This document shows positions 1-8,922 of a stretch of 35,580 nucleotides of DNA, piece by piece (the first letter of the stretch is position 1; every line of letters starts with the position of its first letter). A model generated the notes under the pieces. That model was not told the DNA's origin. It worked only from the letters and a program-made list of their open reading frames with translations, and did no database searches. The stretch lies in assembly GCA_005884945.1 (NCBI GenBank), contig VAYM01000142.1, positions 1 to 35,580 of the forward strand, in the 5' to 3' direction. Source of the DNA: Actinomycetota bacterium. Lineage in GTDB: Bacteria > Actinomycetota > Thermoleophilia > Gaiellales > Gaiellaceae. Made by a program: the position numbers and the translations under genes.

Positions 1-8
1 TCTGCGGC

Positions 9-1358
9 GTGAGATTGCGTCCGGGGCGCGAGCTGGCGATCGACCTCGGCACTGCGAACACGCTCGTGTTCGTTCGCGGCGAGGGAATCGTCGTCTTCGA
101 GCCGTCGGTCGTCGCGATCGACGAGCGCAGCGGCGACGTGCAGGCGGTCGGCGAGGAGGCGCGGCGGATGATCGGCCGGACGCCCGCGGCGATTCGCGCG
201 ATCCGACCCCTCCGTCACGGCGTGATCGCGGATTTCGACGTGACCGCGGCAATGCTCCGCTACTTCATCGGCCGCGTCGGAGGGGGAGCGTTCTCGCGCG
301 TCATGTTGTGCGTGCCCAGCGGGATCACGAAGGTCGAGCGCGACGCGGTCGAAGAGGCAACCCTTGCCGCGGGTGCGCGCACGGTGTCGCTGATCGAGGA
401 GCCGATGGCCGCGGCGATCGGGGCCGGGCTGCCGGTTGCCGAAGCGCAGGGCAGCATGGTCGTCGACATCGGCGGCGGCACGACCGAGGTGGCCGTCCTC
501 GCGCTCGGGGGGATCGTCGTCTGGGAGTCGCTTCGGCTCGGCGGCTACGAGATGGACGACGCACTCGTTCGCCACCTCGACACGAACGCGCGTCTCCTCA
601 TCGGGCCGGAGACCGCGGAGACCGCGAAGATCGCGTGCGGCTCCGCGTGGCCGCTCGACGGCGAGGTGAAGACCGACGTCGCCGGTCGTGACCGGATGAC
701 CGGTCTGCTCCGCCGGACGACCGTCGACTCCGGCGAGATCCGTCACGCGCTCGAGTCGACGATCGAGACGATCACGGACGCCGTTGTCCGGACGCTCGAG
801 TCGACGCCGCCGGAGCTCGCGGCCGACATCAGCAATCGCGGCATCGTCCTCGCCGGCGGGGGCGGTCTGCTTCGCGGGATGGACCGCCGGCTCGCGGCGG
901 AAACGAATGTTCCCGTCGTGCTCGCCGATGCGGAAGACGCCGGCGCCGCTCCCGTCGCTGATACGCGCGGACAGGTTCCCCCGTTCGAGGGTTCCGCGCC
1001 GTCCCGGAACCGCCGTAGGTTCGATCAATGCGCCTGGCCCCAGCGCTTCTCGCCGTCGTCATGGGCGGAGCCGTCGCCGCCGCGTCGCCGACCGCGTACG
1101 ACGGCCAGCGTGCGGCGCTCGCTCAGGCGGCGCTGCAGCACACGTTCTTCGACGGAAAGCAAGGCCTCTACCGGGACGTCGCGGGCCGGCCGGCGATCGC
1201 TGACGCCTGGCCGTACTCGCAGGCGCTCGCCGCGACGATCGCGCTGGCGCAGGTCCCGCATGCCGGCCGCCGGTACGTGCGCGTCGCTCGCGCACGCATC
1301 GCGGCCCTCGCGCGCTATGCGCGGGGGGACGGCGCGCGGCGAATATTCAGGGTCGTGA
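9..1358 (+). CDS. mreB: MreB/Mbl-like actin-fold cell-shape protein; recognisable homology ends near nt 930, remainder of the ORF is probably not genuine
   Basis: GTG start; ELAIDLGTANTLVFVRGEGIVVFEPSVVAID, MLCVPSGITKVERDAVEEA, IEEPMAAAIGAGLPV, MVVDIGGGTTEVAVLALGGIV, GIVLAGGGGLLRGMD motifs. The normal MreB C-terminus and stop are absent and the ORF runs 331 nt into the next gene in another frame. Confidence 0.85.
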   Translation: MRLRPGRELAIDLGTANTLVFVRGEGIVVFEPSVVAIDERSGDVQAVGEEARRMIGRTPAAIRAIRPLRHGVIADFDVTAAMLRYFIGRVGGGAFSRVMLCVPSGITKVERDAVEEATLAAGARTVSLIEEPMAAAIGAGLPVAEAQGSMVVDIGGGTTEVAVLALGGIVVWESLRLGGYEMDDALVRHLDTNARLLIGPETAETAKIACGSAWPLDGEVKTDVAGRDRMTGLLRRTTVDSGEIRHALESTIETITDAVVRTLESTPPELAADISNRGIVLAGGGGLLRGMDRRLAAETNVPVVLADAEDAGAAPVADTRGQVPPFEGSAPSRNRRRFDQCAWPQRFSPSSWAEPSPPRRRPRTTASVRRSLRRRCSTRSSTESKASTGTSRAGRRSLTPGRTRRRSPRRSRWRRSRMPAAGTCASLAHASRPSRAMRGGTARGEYSGS

Positions 1359-1999
1359 CGGGCGCGTGGGACAGCGATCCCTCACATCCCTGCGCCGGCG
1401 GTGTCTTCTGGACGACCGTCGCCGGCAACCACGACCGCAACACCGTCACGACGGCCACCGGCGCCCTCCTCGCGATGCGGCTCTACGGTGCGACGCACGC
1501 GTCCGGTTACCTCGTGTGGGCGCGTCGGATGCTCGCCTGGGCCGAGCAGTGCATGGCGTCGCCGAACGGACTGCTCTGGGACCACATCGACCTGCGCGGC
1601 AGAGTCGACCGGACGGAGTGGAGCTACAACCAGGGAACGGCGATCGGCGCCTACGTCCTCCTCTACCGGCTCGTGGGCGACCGGACCGCGCTCGCGCGCG
1701 CCGAGGAGCTCGCCGATGCGTCGCTGCGTTACTTCGACGAGAACCGGCTCCGTGCTGAGCCGCCCTTCTTCCTGGCGATCTTCTTCCGGAATCTGCTCTC
1801 GCTCGGCCAGGCCGCCCACGATCCGCGTTGTCGCGCCGCGGCGCAGGCGTACGCGGACGGCGTCTGGACGGACCGGCGCGACCCGCGCACCGGCCTCGTC
1901 GCCTTCCACGCGGGCGCGCCCGCACGGCTCCTCGAGCAGTCCGCGCTCGTCCAGCTGTACGCAGCGCTGGCGCAGCCCCACTCCGTGCCCGGCGCCTGA
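1028..1999 (+). CDS. Secreted glycoside hydrolase family 76-like protein (alpha-1,6-mannanase family), probably missing an internal segment
   Basis: Signal-peptide-like N-terminus; GAWDSDPSHPCAGGVFWTTVAGNHDRNTVTTATGALLAMRLY and NGLLWDHIDLRGRVDRTEWSYNQGTAIGAYVLLY are GH76-type motifs. Confidence 0.75.
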   Translation: MRLAPALLAVVMGGAVAAASPTAYDGQRAALAQAALQHTFFDGKQGLYRDVAGRPAIADAWPYSQALAATIALAQVPHAGRRYVRVARARIAALARYARGDGARRIFRVVTGAWDSDPSHPCAGGVFWTTVAGNHDRNTVTTATGALLAMRLYGATHASGYLVWARRMLAWAEQCMASPNGLLWDHIDLRGRVDRTEWSYNQGTAIGAYVLLYRLVGDRTALARAEELADASLRYFDENRLRAEPPFFLAIFFRNLLSLGQAAHDPRCRAAAQAYADGVWTDRRDPRTGLVAFHAGAPARLLEQSALVQLYAALAQPHSVPGA

Positions 2000-2017
2000 C
2001 GTCCGCGTGTTTAGGAG

Positions 2018-2043
2018 GCGCCGTTCCGTGCAACGGCGTCTTT
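2018..2043 (+). terminator. Candidate intrinsic terminator after the first GH76 gene
   Basis: CGCCGTT-ccgtgc-AACGGCG stem (2019-2038) followed by tcttt. Confidence 0.5.
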
Positions 2044-2059
2044 AGCCCAGGTTTTACCG

Positions 2060-3298
2060 ATGTCATCCGTCCGGCAGGCGGCCGGACTCCACGAGGACCG
2101 AATGGCCGTTTCACGAGACGTCGCGATCCAGCATGCGACGCATCGAATCGAGTCCCGCCCGAGGCCGACGCTCGTCGATCTCGAGCGGTTGCGTTCGTCC
2201 ACACGCGTGTGCGCATGGTTCGCGATCGGCGGCTGGTGGATCCTCTCGCGCGCGCTGGTCGTCGTCACCGCCGCGGTCGTTCAGTACACGCAGTGGCCTG
2301 CCGGTGCATGGAGGCCGGCGCTCGCGCACCGGCCGCTCGCACTCCTCACTGCCTGGGACGGCCGCTGGTATCGGATGGTCGCCGAGCGCGGGTACCTCGT
2401 CATCCCGCGACATCAGAGCGACACCGCCTTCTTCCCGCTCTATCCCGCGCTCCTGCGTGCGGGGCGCGCGGTCGGCCTGTCCGCCGACACGGCGGGCCTG
2501 CTGATCGCGAACCTCGCGCTGCTCGTCGCGCTCGTCGCGCTGTACGAGCTCGTGCGCGTGTGGACCGATGAACGGACGGCGCGGCGTGCGGCCGTGTACG
2601 CGGCGATCTTTCCGGTCGGCTACGTCTTCTCGATGGTGTATCCCGAAGCGGTCGTGCTCGCGGGGATGTCGGTGGCGGGCGTCCTCGCGGCACGCGGACG
2701 GTGGACCGGCGCCGCGGCCGCCGCCGCCGTCGCGGCATTGACGCGACCGGAAGGGCTGCTCCTCATTCTCCCGCTCGGAGTGCTCGCGGCCCGGACCTGG
2801 CGGGGCGCCGACGCATCGAGTCGTCGGCGGGCTCTGACTGCGGTGGCCGCTGCACCCGCCGCCCTCGCAGGCGTGTGCGCGTACGAGTGGCGGACGTTCG
2901 GCGACGCGTTCGCGTTCAGCACGGCGCAGCGCTCGTGGGGACGAGCGTTCGAGGCCGCGGGTCCAGTGCGCGCGGTCGAGGAGCTCGTTCGCTCCGTCGG
3001 GACGCCGAATGCGTGGTTGTTCCGCGACGCGGCCTTTTGCGTCGTGTACGTGATGCTGATCGTGATCGCGGCGCGGTTCGTTCCCACAGCCTGGACCGCC
3101 GCGGCGCTGCTGATCGTGCTGCTGCCGCTGTGGAGCGGGTCGTTCACGTCCGACGCGCGCTTCGGGCTCGTCGCGCCGCCGGTGTACGCGGGCCTTGCCC
3201 GGGTCGGCAGCCGTCGCGCGGCTGACGTCGCGTTGAGGGTTTGCAGCGTCGCGCTGCTCGTCGTCGCAACCGCAACGGTGCTGCTTCGGTGGCCGTGA
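2060..3298 (+). CDS. PIG-V/GT-C type mannosyltransferase family integral membrane protein
   Basis: Polytopic hydrophobic protein with LTAWDGRWYRMVAERGY, DTAFFPLYPALLR, AAIFPVGYVFSMVYPEAVVLAG, ALTRPEGLLLILPL. Start codon uncertain (2060 or 2102). Confidence 0.7.
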   Translation: MSSVRQAAGLHEDRMAVSRDVAIQHATHRIESRPRPTLVDLERLRSSTRVCAWFAIGGWWILSRALVVVTAAVVQYTQWPAGAWRPALAHRPLALLTAWDGRWYRMVAERGYLVIPRHQSDTAFFPLYPALLRAGRAVGLSADTAGLLIANLALLVALVALYELVRVWTDERTARRAAVYAAIFPVGYVFSMVYPEAVVLAGMSVAGVLAARGRWTGAAAAAAVAALTRPEGLLLILPLGVLAARTWRGADASSRRRALTAVAAAPAALAGVCAYEWRTFGDAFAFSTAQRSWGRAFEAAGPVRAVEELVRSVGTPNAWLFRDAAFCVVYVMLIVIAARFVPTAWTAAALLIVLLPLWSGSFTSDARFGLVAPPVYAGLARVGSRRAADVALRVCSVALLVVATATVLLRWP

Positions 3299-3909
3299 TC
3301 CGCCGCGTCCTCGTTCCTCTGGTCGGCGCCGCCTTCGCGGCCGGCGCGATCGCCGCTGCAGCGTTTGCGCTCGTCAAGGCACTGCCGCAGCCGACGAGAG
3401 GAGACCGTGTCGGCGTGAGGCTCCTCGAGCTTCTCCACCAGCGCGGCGGCCGAGGCAGCCGCATGACGATCGGCGGCATCTCGCTCACCTCTCGTTGCCG
3501 TCAGCTTCCGCAGCGGCGGAGCCTCGTCGAGCTCAGCGACGGGAACACGTTCGTCGTCAGCGGCTCGCACGTCCGCGCGTGGCACGCGCCCGCGACCGAG
3601 CTCGCCGGTATGGCGCAACGGCCGGCGCTCGTCCGTGCCGCGGAGGCGGATCTCGCCGGCAGCTACCAGCTCTATGCGTCGGAGCTGACGAGCCAGCTCG
3701 AGCGCGGGAAGCGGGTGACGGAACGCGTGGTCACGGTGGGCGGGCGGCGCGTGTACGAGATCGCGCTGGCGCGGGAACGTCCCCGCGTCGTGCTCGTCGT
3801 CGACAGCCGGACGTTGCGGCCGCTCGAGGCGCGTTTCGATTCGGCTGCGCTCGAAGCGTCGGCGGTGCTCGAGCCGCCCCAGATGGAGCGAGGTCTCGCG
3901 ACGTGCTGA
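3295..3909 (+). CDS. Membrane-anchored exported protein of unknown function (LolA/RseB-like beta fold possible)
   Basis: GTG at 3295 overlaps the upstream TGA (GTGA); N-terminal hydrophobic anchor; stop overlaps the next gene start. Confidence 0.6.
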   Translation: MIRRVLVPLVGAAFAAGAIAAAAFALVKALPQPTRGDRVGVRLLELLHQRGGRGSRMTIGGISLTSRCRQLPQRRSLVELSDGNTFVVSGSHVRAWHAPATELAGMAQRPALVRAAEADLAGSYQLYASELTSQLERGKRVTERVVTVGGRRVYEIALARERPRVVLVVDSRTLRPLEARFDSAALEASAVLEPPQMERGLATC

Positions 3910-4949
3910 GGCTCGCACGTGTTGCTCTGGTCCTCGGGACGCTTGCGGCAGTCGCGCTCGCGCCTGCCTCCGCGCGGGCCTACGGCGACCGCGAGGCGTA
4001 CGTGCGCGCGAGCGACGGGCCGCGCGACGTCGCGACCCTCTGGGACGTCTTCCCGCTCTTCGAGGCCACGGACCTCGTCGCGATCGCCCGTCCGAGCCCT
4101 GCGCATCGCGCGGCGGTCGAAGCGATCGGGCGCGGCGCGGAGCGGTACTGGAACCCGACGTTCAAGCCGGTCGGCGGCTACTGGTATCGCCCGGAACAAC
4201 GGCCGAACGTCAACGTCTTCTTCGACGACAACGGCTGGTGGGCGCTCGCGTTCTTCGATGCCTACACGGCGACTCACGACCGCCGCTTCCTCAACGACGC
4301 GATCCGCGGCTGGCGCTTCATCGCCGTCGCCGGCTGGGCGCAGAACGACGGCGGCGGGATCTGGTGGGACACGAACCACGACTGGAAGACGTCCGAGCCG
4401 CTCGCTGCCGAGGTCCTCGTGGGCGCGGAGCTGTACCGGACAACACACAGCAAGGCGTACCTCAACGAGAGCCTCAAGCTCCTCGCGTGGGCGAACGCGC
4501 ACTCGTGGAACCGCACGCGCAACCTGTATCAACGAAACGAGCACGACGCGACCGTCATGAACTACGTCGAGGGGATGATGATCGGCGCGCACGCGACGCT
4601 CTGCCGTGCAGTTCGGCGGGTGTCGTATTGCCGGCGCGCGGAGCAGCTCGCCGCTGCGTCGGCCCTCGCGTTTCCGCCGAAGTTCTTCTGGGCCAACGAG
4701 ACCGACGCGATCTACTACCGCTGGCTGCTCACGCTATACGGCGTCGACGCGAATCCGCGGTGGTATCGCCTCGCCGACGCGTGGGCTCGCAAGGCGCTCG
4801 CGAATGCACGCGATAAGAACGGGCTCTTCACGCGCCGCTGGGACGGGACTCCGCCGCGGACCCCGCGGCTCTTGACGCCGGGCGGGACGCTGATGCTGCT
4901 CGCCGCAGTCGCGGCGGCACCAACGCCGGCGGGAACGTCTGGCGGGTAG
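3903..4949 (+). CDS. Secreted glycoside hydrolase family 76-like protein, second copy
   Basis: GTG start at 3903 overlapping the upstream stop; signal peptide; FFDDNGWWALAFFDAYTATHDRRFL, GGGIWWDTNHDWKTSEPLAAEVLVGAELY. Confidence 0.75.
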   Translation: MLRLARVALVLGTLAAVALAPASARAYGDREAYVRASDGPRDVATLWDVFPLFEATDLVAIARPSPAHRAAVEAIGRGAERYWNPTFKPVGGYWYRPEQRPNVNVFFDDNGWWALAFFDAYTATHDRRFLNDAIRGWRFIAVAGWAQNDGGGIWWDTNHDWKTSEPLAAEVLVGAELYRTTHSKAYLNESLKLLAWANAHSWNRTRNLYQRNEHDATVMNYVEGMMIGAHATLCRAVRRVSYCRRAEQLAAASALAFPPKFFWANETDAIYYRWLLTLYGVDANPRWYRLADAWARKALANARDKNGLFTRRWDGTPPRTPRLLTPGGTLMLLAAVAAAPTPAGTSGG

Positions 4950-4968
4950 AGCGCGTTTTCAGCTGAAC

Positions 4969-5295
4969 ATGGCAACGGAACTGGCACTCGCGGCGTATCG
5001 TGCGCGACCGGGGAAGGACGACGAGCTCTTGCAGATCCTGGGCGAAGACATCGCGACGTTGCGTGCGCGCGGTCACGTCACGGATCGGCCCGCGCCGGTC
5101 GTTCGGACAGGCGACGGCGAGCTGATGGTCGTCCTCGAGTGGTCGTCGGAGCACGCTGTCGACGAGGCGCACGCCGATCCGGAGGTGATGGCGATGTGGG
5201 AGCGGAAGGGCGAGCTCGCGGAGTACCTCCCACCGAATGCCCTCACCGGCGCGGGCGTACCCTTCGCGCGCTGGACGGTCGTCGCCGATCTCTAG
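4969..5295 (+). CDS. Small ABM-like (dimeric alpha/beta barrel) domain protein
   Basis: 108 aa, LALAAYRARPGKDDELLQILGEDIATLRARG...MVVLEWSSEHAVDEAHADPEVMAMWER. Confidence 0.5.
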   Translation: MATELALAAYRARPGKDDELLQILGEDIATLRARGHVTDRPAPVVRTGDGELMVVLEWSSEHAVDEAHADPEVMAMWERKGELAEYLPPNALTGAGVPFARWTVVADL

Positions 5296-5314
5296 GAGGG
5301 CGCTCTGCTCCGTC

Positions 5315-6511
5315 TCAGTCGGGCAGGAGCGGCACGACAAGGCCGGTGTCGCGGCCGAGCAGCACCGCGCGGGTGATCGCTGCGCTCCCGTAGCGGTCGC
5401 GAATCTCGTCGAGCGCCGCGTCGAGCGTTTCCCTGCTGCGCGAGTCGAACGGAAGCGGAAGCTGGAGGGCACGGCTGTCCTCGAGGTTCGCCACCGAGAT
5501 GCCGACGAGCGTGAGCCCGCGCCGCTCGATCGTCGGCGACGAGGCCGCGAAGAGCCAGCGCACGGTGGCGAGAATCGCGCTTGTCTCTGCGGTCGGGCGC
5601 GGCAGCGTGTACGACCGTGTCGCGCGCGAGAAGTCGTCGAAGCGCAGCCGAAGGACGACGGTACGCCCGGCCCGCCGCGCGGCGCGCATCCGGCGCGTCA
5701 CTCGCTCGACGAGTCCGACAACGATCGCGTCGACGGCCTCGTGCGTCCGTCGTGCGCGGCCGAGCGCGCACTGTGAGCCGATCGAGCCGCGCCGCCGGCC
5801 GACGCGAACGCGGCGCGGATCGCGGTTGTGCGCCAACGCGTGCAACTGTCGTCCCGACGCGCGTCCGAGCAGCTCGACGAGTGTCGGCTCGTCGAAGGAC
5901 GCGACCTGGCCGACGGTCCAGATCCCGCGGTCGTGCAGCTTCTCCGCCGTCACGTCGCCGACGCCCCAGAGGCGCTCGACCGGCAGCGGGTGCAGGAACG
6001 CCAGCTCGCCTTCCGGCGGCACGACGAGCAAGCCGTCGGGCTTCGCGATCCCGCTCGCCACCTTGGCGAGGAACTTCGTGCGCGCGACGCCGACCGAGAT
6101 GCGCAGGCCGACGCGTTCCCGCACCTCGCGACGGAGGCGCGCGGCGATCTCCGTCGCGGACCCGGCGATCCGGCGCATCCCGCGCACGTCGAGGAACGCC
6201 TCGTCGATCGACAGACCTTCCACGAGCGGCGACGCGTTCTCGAAGACGCGGAACAGAGCTTTGCTCGCATCCGCGTACGCCGCCATCCGCGGCGGGACGA
6301 CCACCGCGTGTGGGCAGAGCTCGAGCGCCAGCCGGCCGCCCATTGCCGTCCGCACGCCGTGTGCCTTCGCCTCGTAACTCGCGGCAAGCACGACTCCGGC
6401 GCCGACGATGACGGGGCGGCCACGCAGCGAGGGGTCGTCCCGCTGCTCCACGGAGGCGTAGAAGGCGTCGACGTCCGCGTGGAGGATGGTCGGCTCCTCG
6501 TGAACGAACAT
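5315..6511 (-). CDS. dinB: DNA polymerase IV (Y-family)
   Basis: MFVHEEPTILHADVDAFYASVEQRDDPSLRGRPVIVG, SIDEAFLDV, ISVGVARTKFLAKVAS, LWGVGDVTAEKL; start ATG lies inside the LexA box. Confidence 0.93.
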   Translation of the reverse strand: MFVHEEPTILHADVDAFYASVEQRDDPSLRGRPVIVGAGVVLAASYEAKAHGVRTAMGGRLALELCPHAVVVPPRMAAYADASKALFRVFENASPLVEGLSIDEAFLDVRGMRRIAGSATEIAARLRREVRERVGLRISVGVARTKFLAKVASGIAKPDGLLVVPPEGELAFLHPLPVERLWGVGDVTAEKLHDRGIWTVGQVASFDEPTLVELLGRASGRQLHALAHNRDPRRVRVGRRRGSIGSQCALGRARRTHEAVDAIVVGLVERVTRRMRAARRAGRTVVLRLRFDDFSRATRSYTLPRPTAETSAILATVRWLFAASSPTIERRGLTLVGISVANLEDSRALQLPLPFDSRSRETLDAALDEIRDRYGSAAITRAVLLGRDTGLVVPLLPD

Positions 6512-6519
6512 ATGTTCGT
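6504..6519 (-). promoter_or_regulatory. LexA (SOS) box overlapping the dinB start codon
   Basis: Perfect 16-nt palindrome ACGAACATATGTTCGT containing CGAAC-N4-GTTCG, the Gram-positive/actinobacterial LexA consensus. Confidence 0.85.
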
Positions 6520-6520
6520 G

Positions 6521-6526
6521 ATGATA
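6521..6526 (-). promoter_or_regulatory. Candidate -10 box (TATCAT) of dinB
   Basis: TATCAT on the minus strand 9 nt upstream of the dinB ATG; -35 weak. Confidence 0.45.
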
Positions 6527-6590
6527 CGCCGCTAGCTGCAGCCGTCGAGGACGACGATGAGGGCCACGCGGAGCTCGCGCACCGGACCGG

Positions 6591-7004
6591 TCATTGCGTC
6601 TCCGGGATCGAAGCGACGCCTTCGATCTCCACGAGCTGCTCGGTGTAGCCGAGGAAGGAGACTCCGAGCAGCGTGCTCGGCGGACGGGCGGGTGCAAGCG
6701 CCGCTTCGACGACGCGCCAGACGCGCACGAGGTCCTCGCGCTCGCGCGCGGCGACGTAGACGGTCGTCTTCACGAGGCCGCTCGCGTCCGTGCCGGCCGC
6801 GGCGAGGGCGGTGAGGAGATTCGCAACCGCGACCCGCGCTTGCTCCTCGAAGTCGCCGGGGGCGACGACCCGTCCGTTCGAGTCGAGCGGACACGCGCCG
6901 GCGGTAAAGACGGTGCTACCCGGTGCGGCCACCGCCGCGTACTCGTACGGCGCCTCCGGATACAGCGCGCCGCTCGACACGAACGTCGGCTTCGATCCCG
7001 CCAC
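6591..7004 (-). CDS. RidA (YjgF/YER057c/UK114) family protein
   Basis: GTG start at 7004; KPTFVSSGALYPEAPYEYAAVAAPGSTVFTAGACPLDSNGRVV...ARPPSTLLGVSFLGYTEQLVEIEGVA. Confidence 0.85.
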   Translation of the reverse strand: MAGSKPTFVSSGALYPEAPYEYAAVAAPGSTVFTAGACPLDSNGRVVAPGDFEEQARVAVANLLTALAAAGTDASGLVKTTVYVAAREREDLVRVWRVVEAALAPARPPSTLLGVSFLGYTEQLVEIEGVASIPETQ

Positions 7005-7165
7005 GCCTCTATCTTGGCGGTTTCCGGACGATGCGCGCGAGCACTGTCTCGAGCGCCGCACGGAAACGTCGCGGGCTCACCGCCGCCGACTCGTCCGAGG
7101 GCGAGGTGGACTCATGCAGTTGTCCGGGGACTGCCCGTAAGTGAGGACTGTCAGACTCACGAGCC

Positions 7166-8133
7166 GTGACCGACGAACGCGTGCTCGTCGTCAACGCCGG
7201 CTCGACGAGCTTGAAGGTCGGCGTCGTGTCGCGCGACGGCTCGGTCGAGACGATCGCGTCCATCGCCGATGCGCCCGACGACGTGCTCGGAGTCGCGCAC
7301 CGCGTCGTGCACGGCGGCTCCCGCTTCCGAGCGCCGGTGATCATCGACGCCGCCGTCGAGAAGGAGCTGCACACCCTGGCGGAGCTGGCGCCGCTGCACA
7401 ACCGCAGTGCGATCGCAGCGATCGACGACGCGCGTCGAACGCTCCCGGCGCTGCGTCACGTCGCTGTCTTCGACACGGCGTTCCACGCGACGATCCCCGA
7501 CGACGCTCCGTTCAGTGGGCTGCGGAGAACGTCCCGGTCGAGCGGCTCGTCGTCTGCCACCTCGGCGGCGGCTGCTCCGTCACCGCGGTGCATGCCGGAC
7601 GTTCGGTCGACACGACGATGGGCTACAGCCCGCTCGACGGCGTGCCGATGGCGACCCGCTCGGGCTCGATCGATCCGGAGATCCCGCTGCATCTCCTGCG
7701 CGCGGGACTGCTCGAGCTCGAGGAGCTGGAACAGGCGCTCGAGCGCGAGTCGGGCCTGCTCGGTCTCTCGGGGCGCTCGGCGCGCTACGAGGAGCTGCAG
7801 GCCGCCGGCGATCCTGCGGCGCGCCTCGCGCTCGCGGTGTTCGCGCGTCGCGTTGCGGGCGCGGTGGCGGCGATGGCGGCGTCGGTCGACGGCCTCGACG
7901 CGCTCGTCTTCACCGCCGGCGTCGGCGAGAACTCACCGCGGGCGCGCGCCGACGTCTGCGGACGACTTCGGTTCCTGGGCGTCGAGCTCGATGAGGTGCG
8001 CAACGAGTCCGCGCTTCCCGATGCCGAGATCGCGCGAGACGGCTCGGCGGTGCGGGTCGTCGTCCTGCGCGCACGCGAGGACATCGTCGCCGCCCGCGCG
8101 GCGCGAGCTCTGCTTACCCCGCGCGGCGCGTAA
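7166..8133 (+). pseudogene. ackA: Acetate kinase, disrupted by a frameshifting internal deletion
   Basis: N-terminal half in frame 2 (VLVVNAGSTSLKVGVV...FDTAFHATIPDDAP), C-terminal half in frame 1 (VQWAAENVPVERLVVCHLGGGCSVTAVHAGRSVDTTMGYSPLDGVPMATRSGSIDPEI...VFTAGVGENS); switch near 7505-7515. Confidence 0.85.
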
Positions 8134-8767
8134 GCGTCTCGAGGTCGAGCACGATCGTCTTGCCGCGCCCGAGCGTCACCGTTCCCCTCGACTCCTCCTC
8201 GCGGAGGACGCGATTCACCGTTGCGCGCGAGGTGCCGGCAAGCCCGGCGAGGTCCTCCTGCGTCAGCGGCACCGTAACCGTCGCCGATCCGTTGCCGTAC
8301 ACACCCGCCAGGTCGCGCAGGCGTCGCAGCACACGCTTCTCGGCGCCGACGTAGAACGCCTCGACGATCAACTCGTCCATCCGCCGCACGGATGCGGCGA
8401 GGATGGCGACGAGCACGCGGTTGACGTACGGGTACTCGCGCCGCAGTTCGTCGAACTCGCGGCGGTACAGGGAATGCGTCTCCGCTGGCTCGAGCGCGGC
8501 GACGGTGGCCGATCGCGGGGAGTCGGACACGAGCGCGAGCTCGCCGAACGCCTCCCCCGGGCCGCGGATCGCAAGTGTCGCCGTCTCGCCGAGCGGCGTC
8601 GTCACGCGCACCGCGAAGCGACCTTTTGCGATCAGGTGGACCGAGTCGGCCGGATCTCCTTCGTGGAACACGACTTCGCCTCTGCCGAAGGTGCGCCGGC
8701 GAGCCATGGCCAGGACGCGGCGGACTTCCTCGGGCGGCAGATCGCCGAAGAGCTGCCAGTGCATCAT
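8114..8767 (-). CDS. Crp/Fnr family transcriptional regulator
   Basis: cNMP-binding fold (GEVVFHEGDPADSVHLIAKGRFAV, GPGEAFGELALVSDSPRSATVAAL) plus C-terminal HTH (LTQEDLAGLAGTSRATVNRVLREEESRG). 3' end overlaps ackA by 20 nt, tail to tail. Confidence 0.9.
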   Translation of the reverse strand: MMHWQLFGDLPPEEVRRVLAMARRRTFGRGEVVFHEGDPADSVHLIAKGRFAVRVTTPLGETATLAIRGPGEAFGELALVSDSPRSATVAALEPAETHSLYRREFDELRREYPYVNRVLVAILAASVRRMDELIVEAFYVGAEKRVLRRLRDLAGVYGNGSATVTVPLTQEDLAGLAGTSRATVNRVLREEESRGTVTLGRGKTIVLDLETLTRRAG

Positions 8768-8815
8768 CGTGAGCGTACTCCTCTCCGGTGGCGGTTTGGC
8801 CTCTGTTTTCGAGCC

Positions 8816-8841
8816 GGGGGCGTCTGCCGCTAGACGCCCCC
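8816..8841. other. Perfect 10-bp stem-loop in the crp upstream region
   Basis: GGGGGCGTCT-gccgct-AGACGCCCCC; no T-tract on either side. Confidence 0.6.
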
Positions 8842-8922
8842 GGCCACCTGGCCCTCGCGCCGCAGTACCTGCAACGTTAAGGCGCGCGGCTCGCGACGTC
8901 GTTCACGGCGGTGACAGAAGCT

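Noticed and set aside
8816-8841. Hairpin considered as an intrinsic terminator
   Set aside because: No T-tract follows on either strand.
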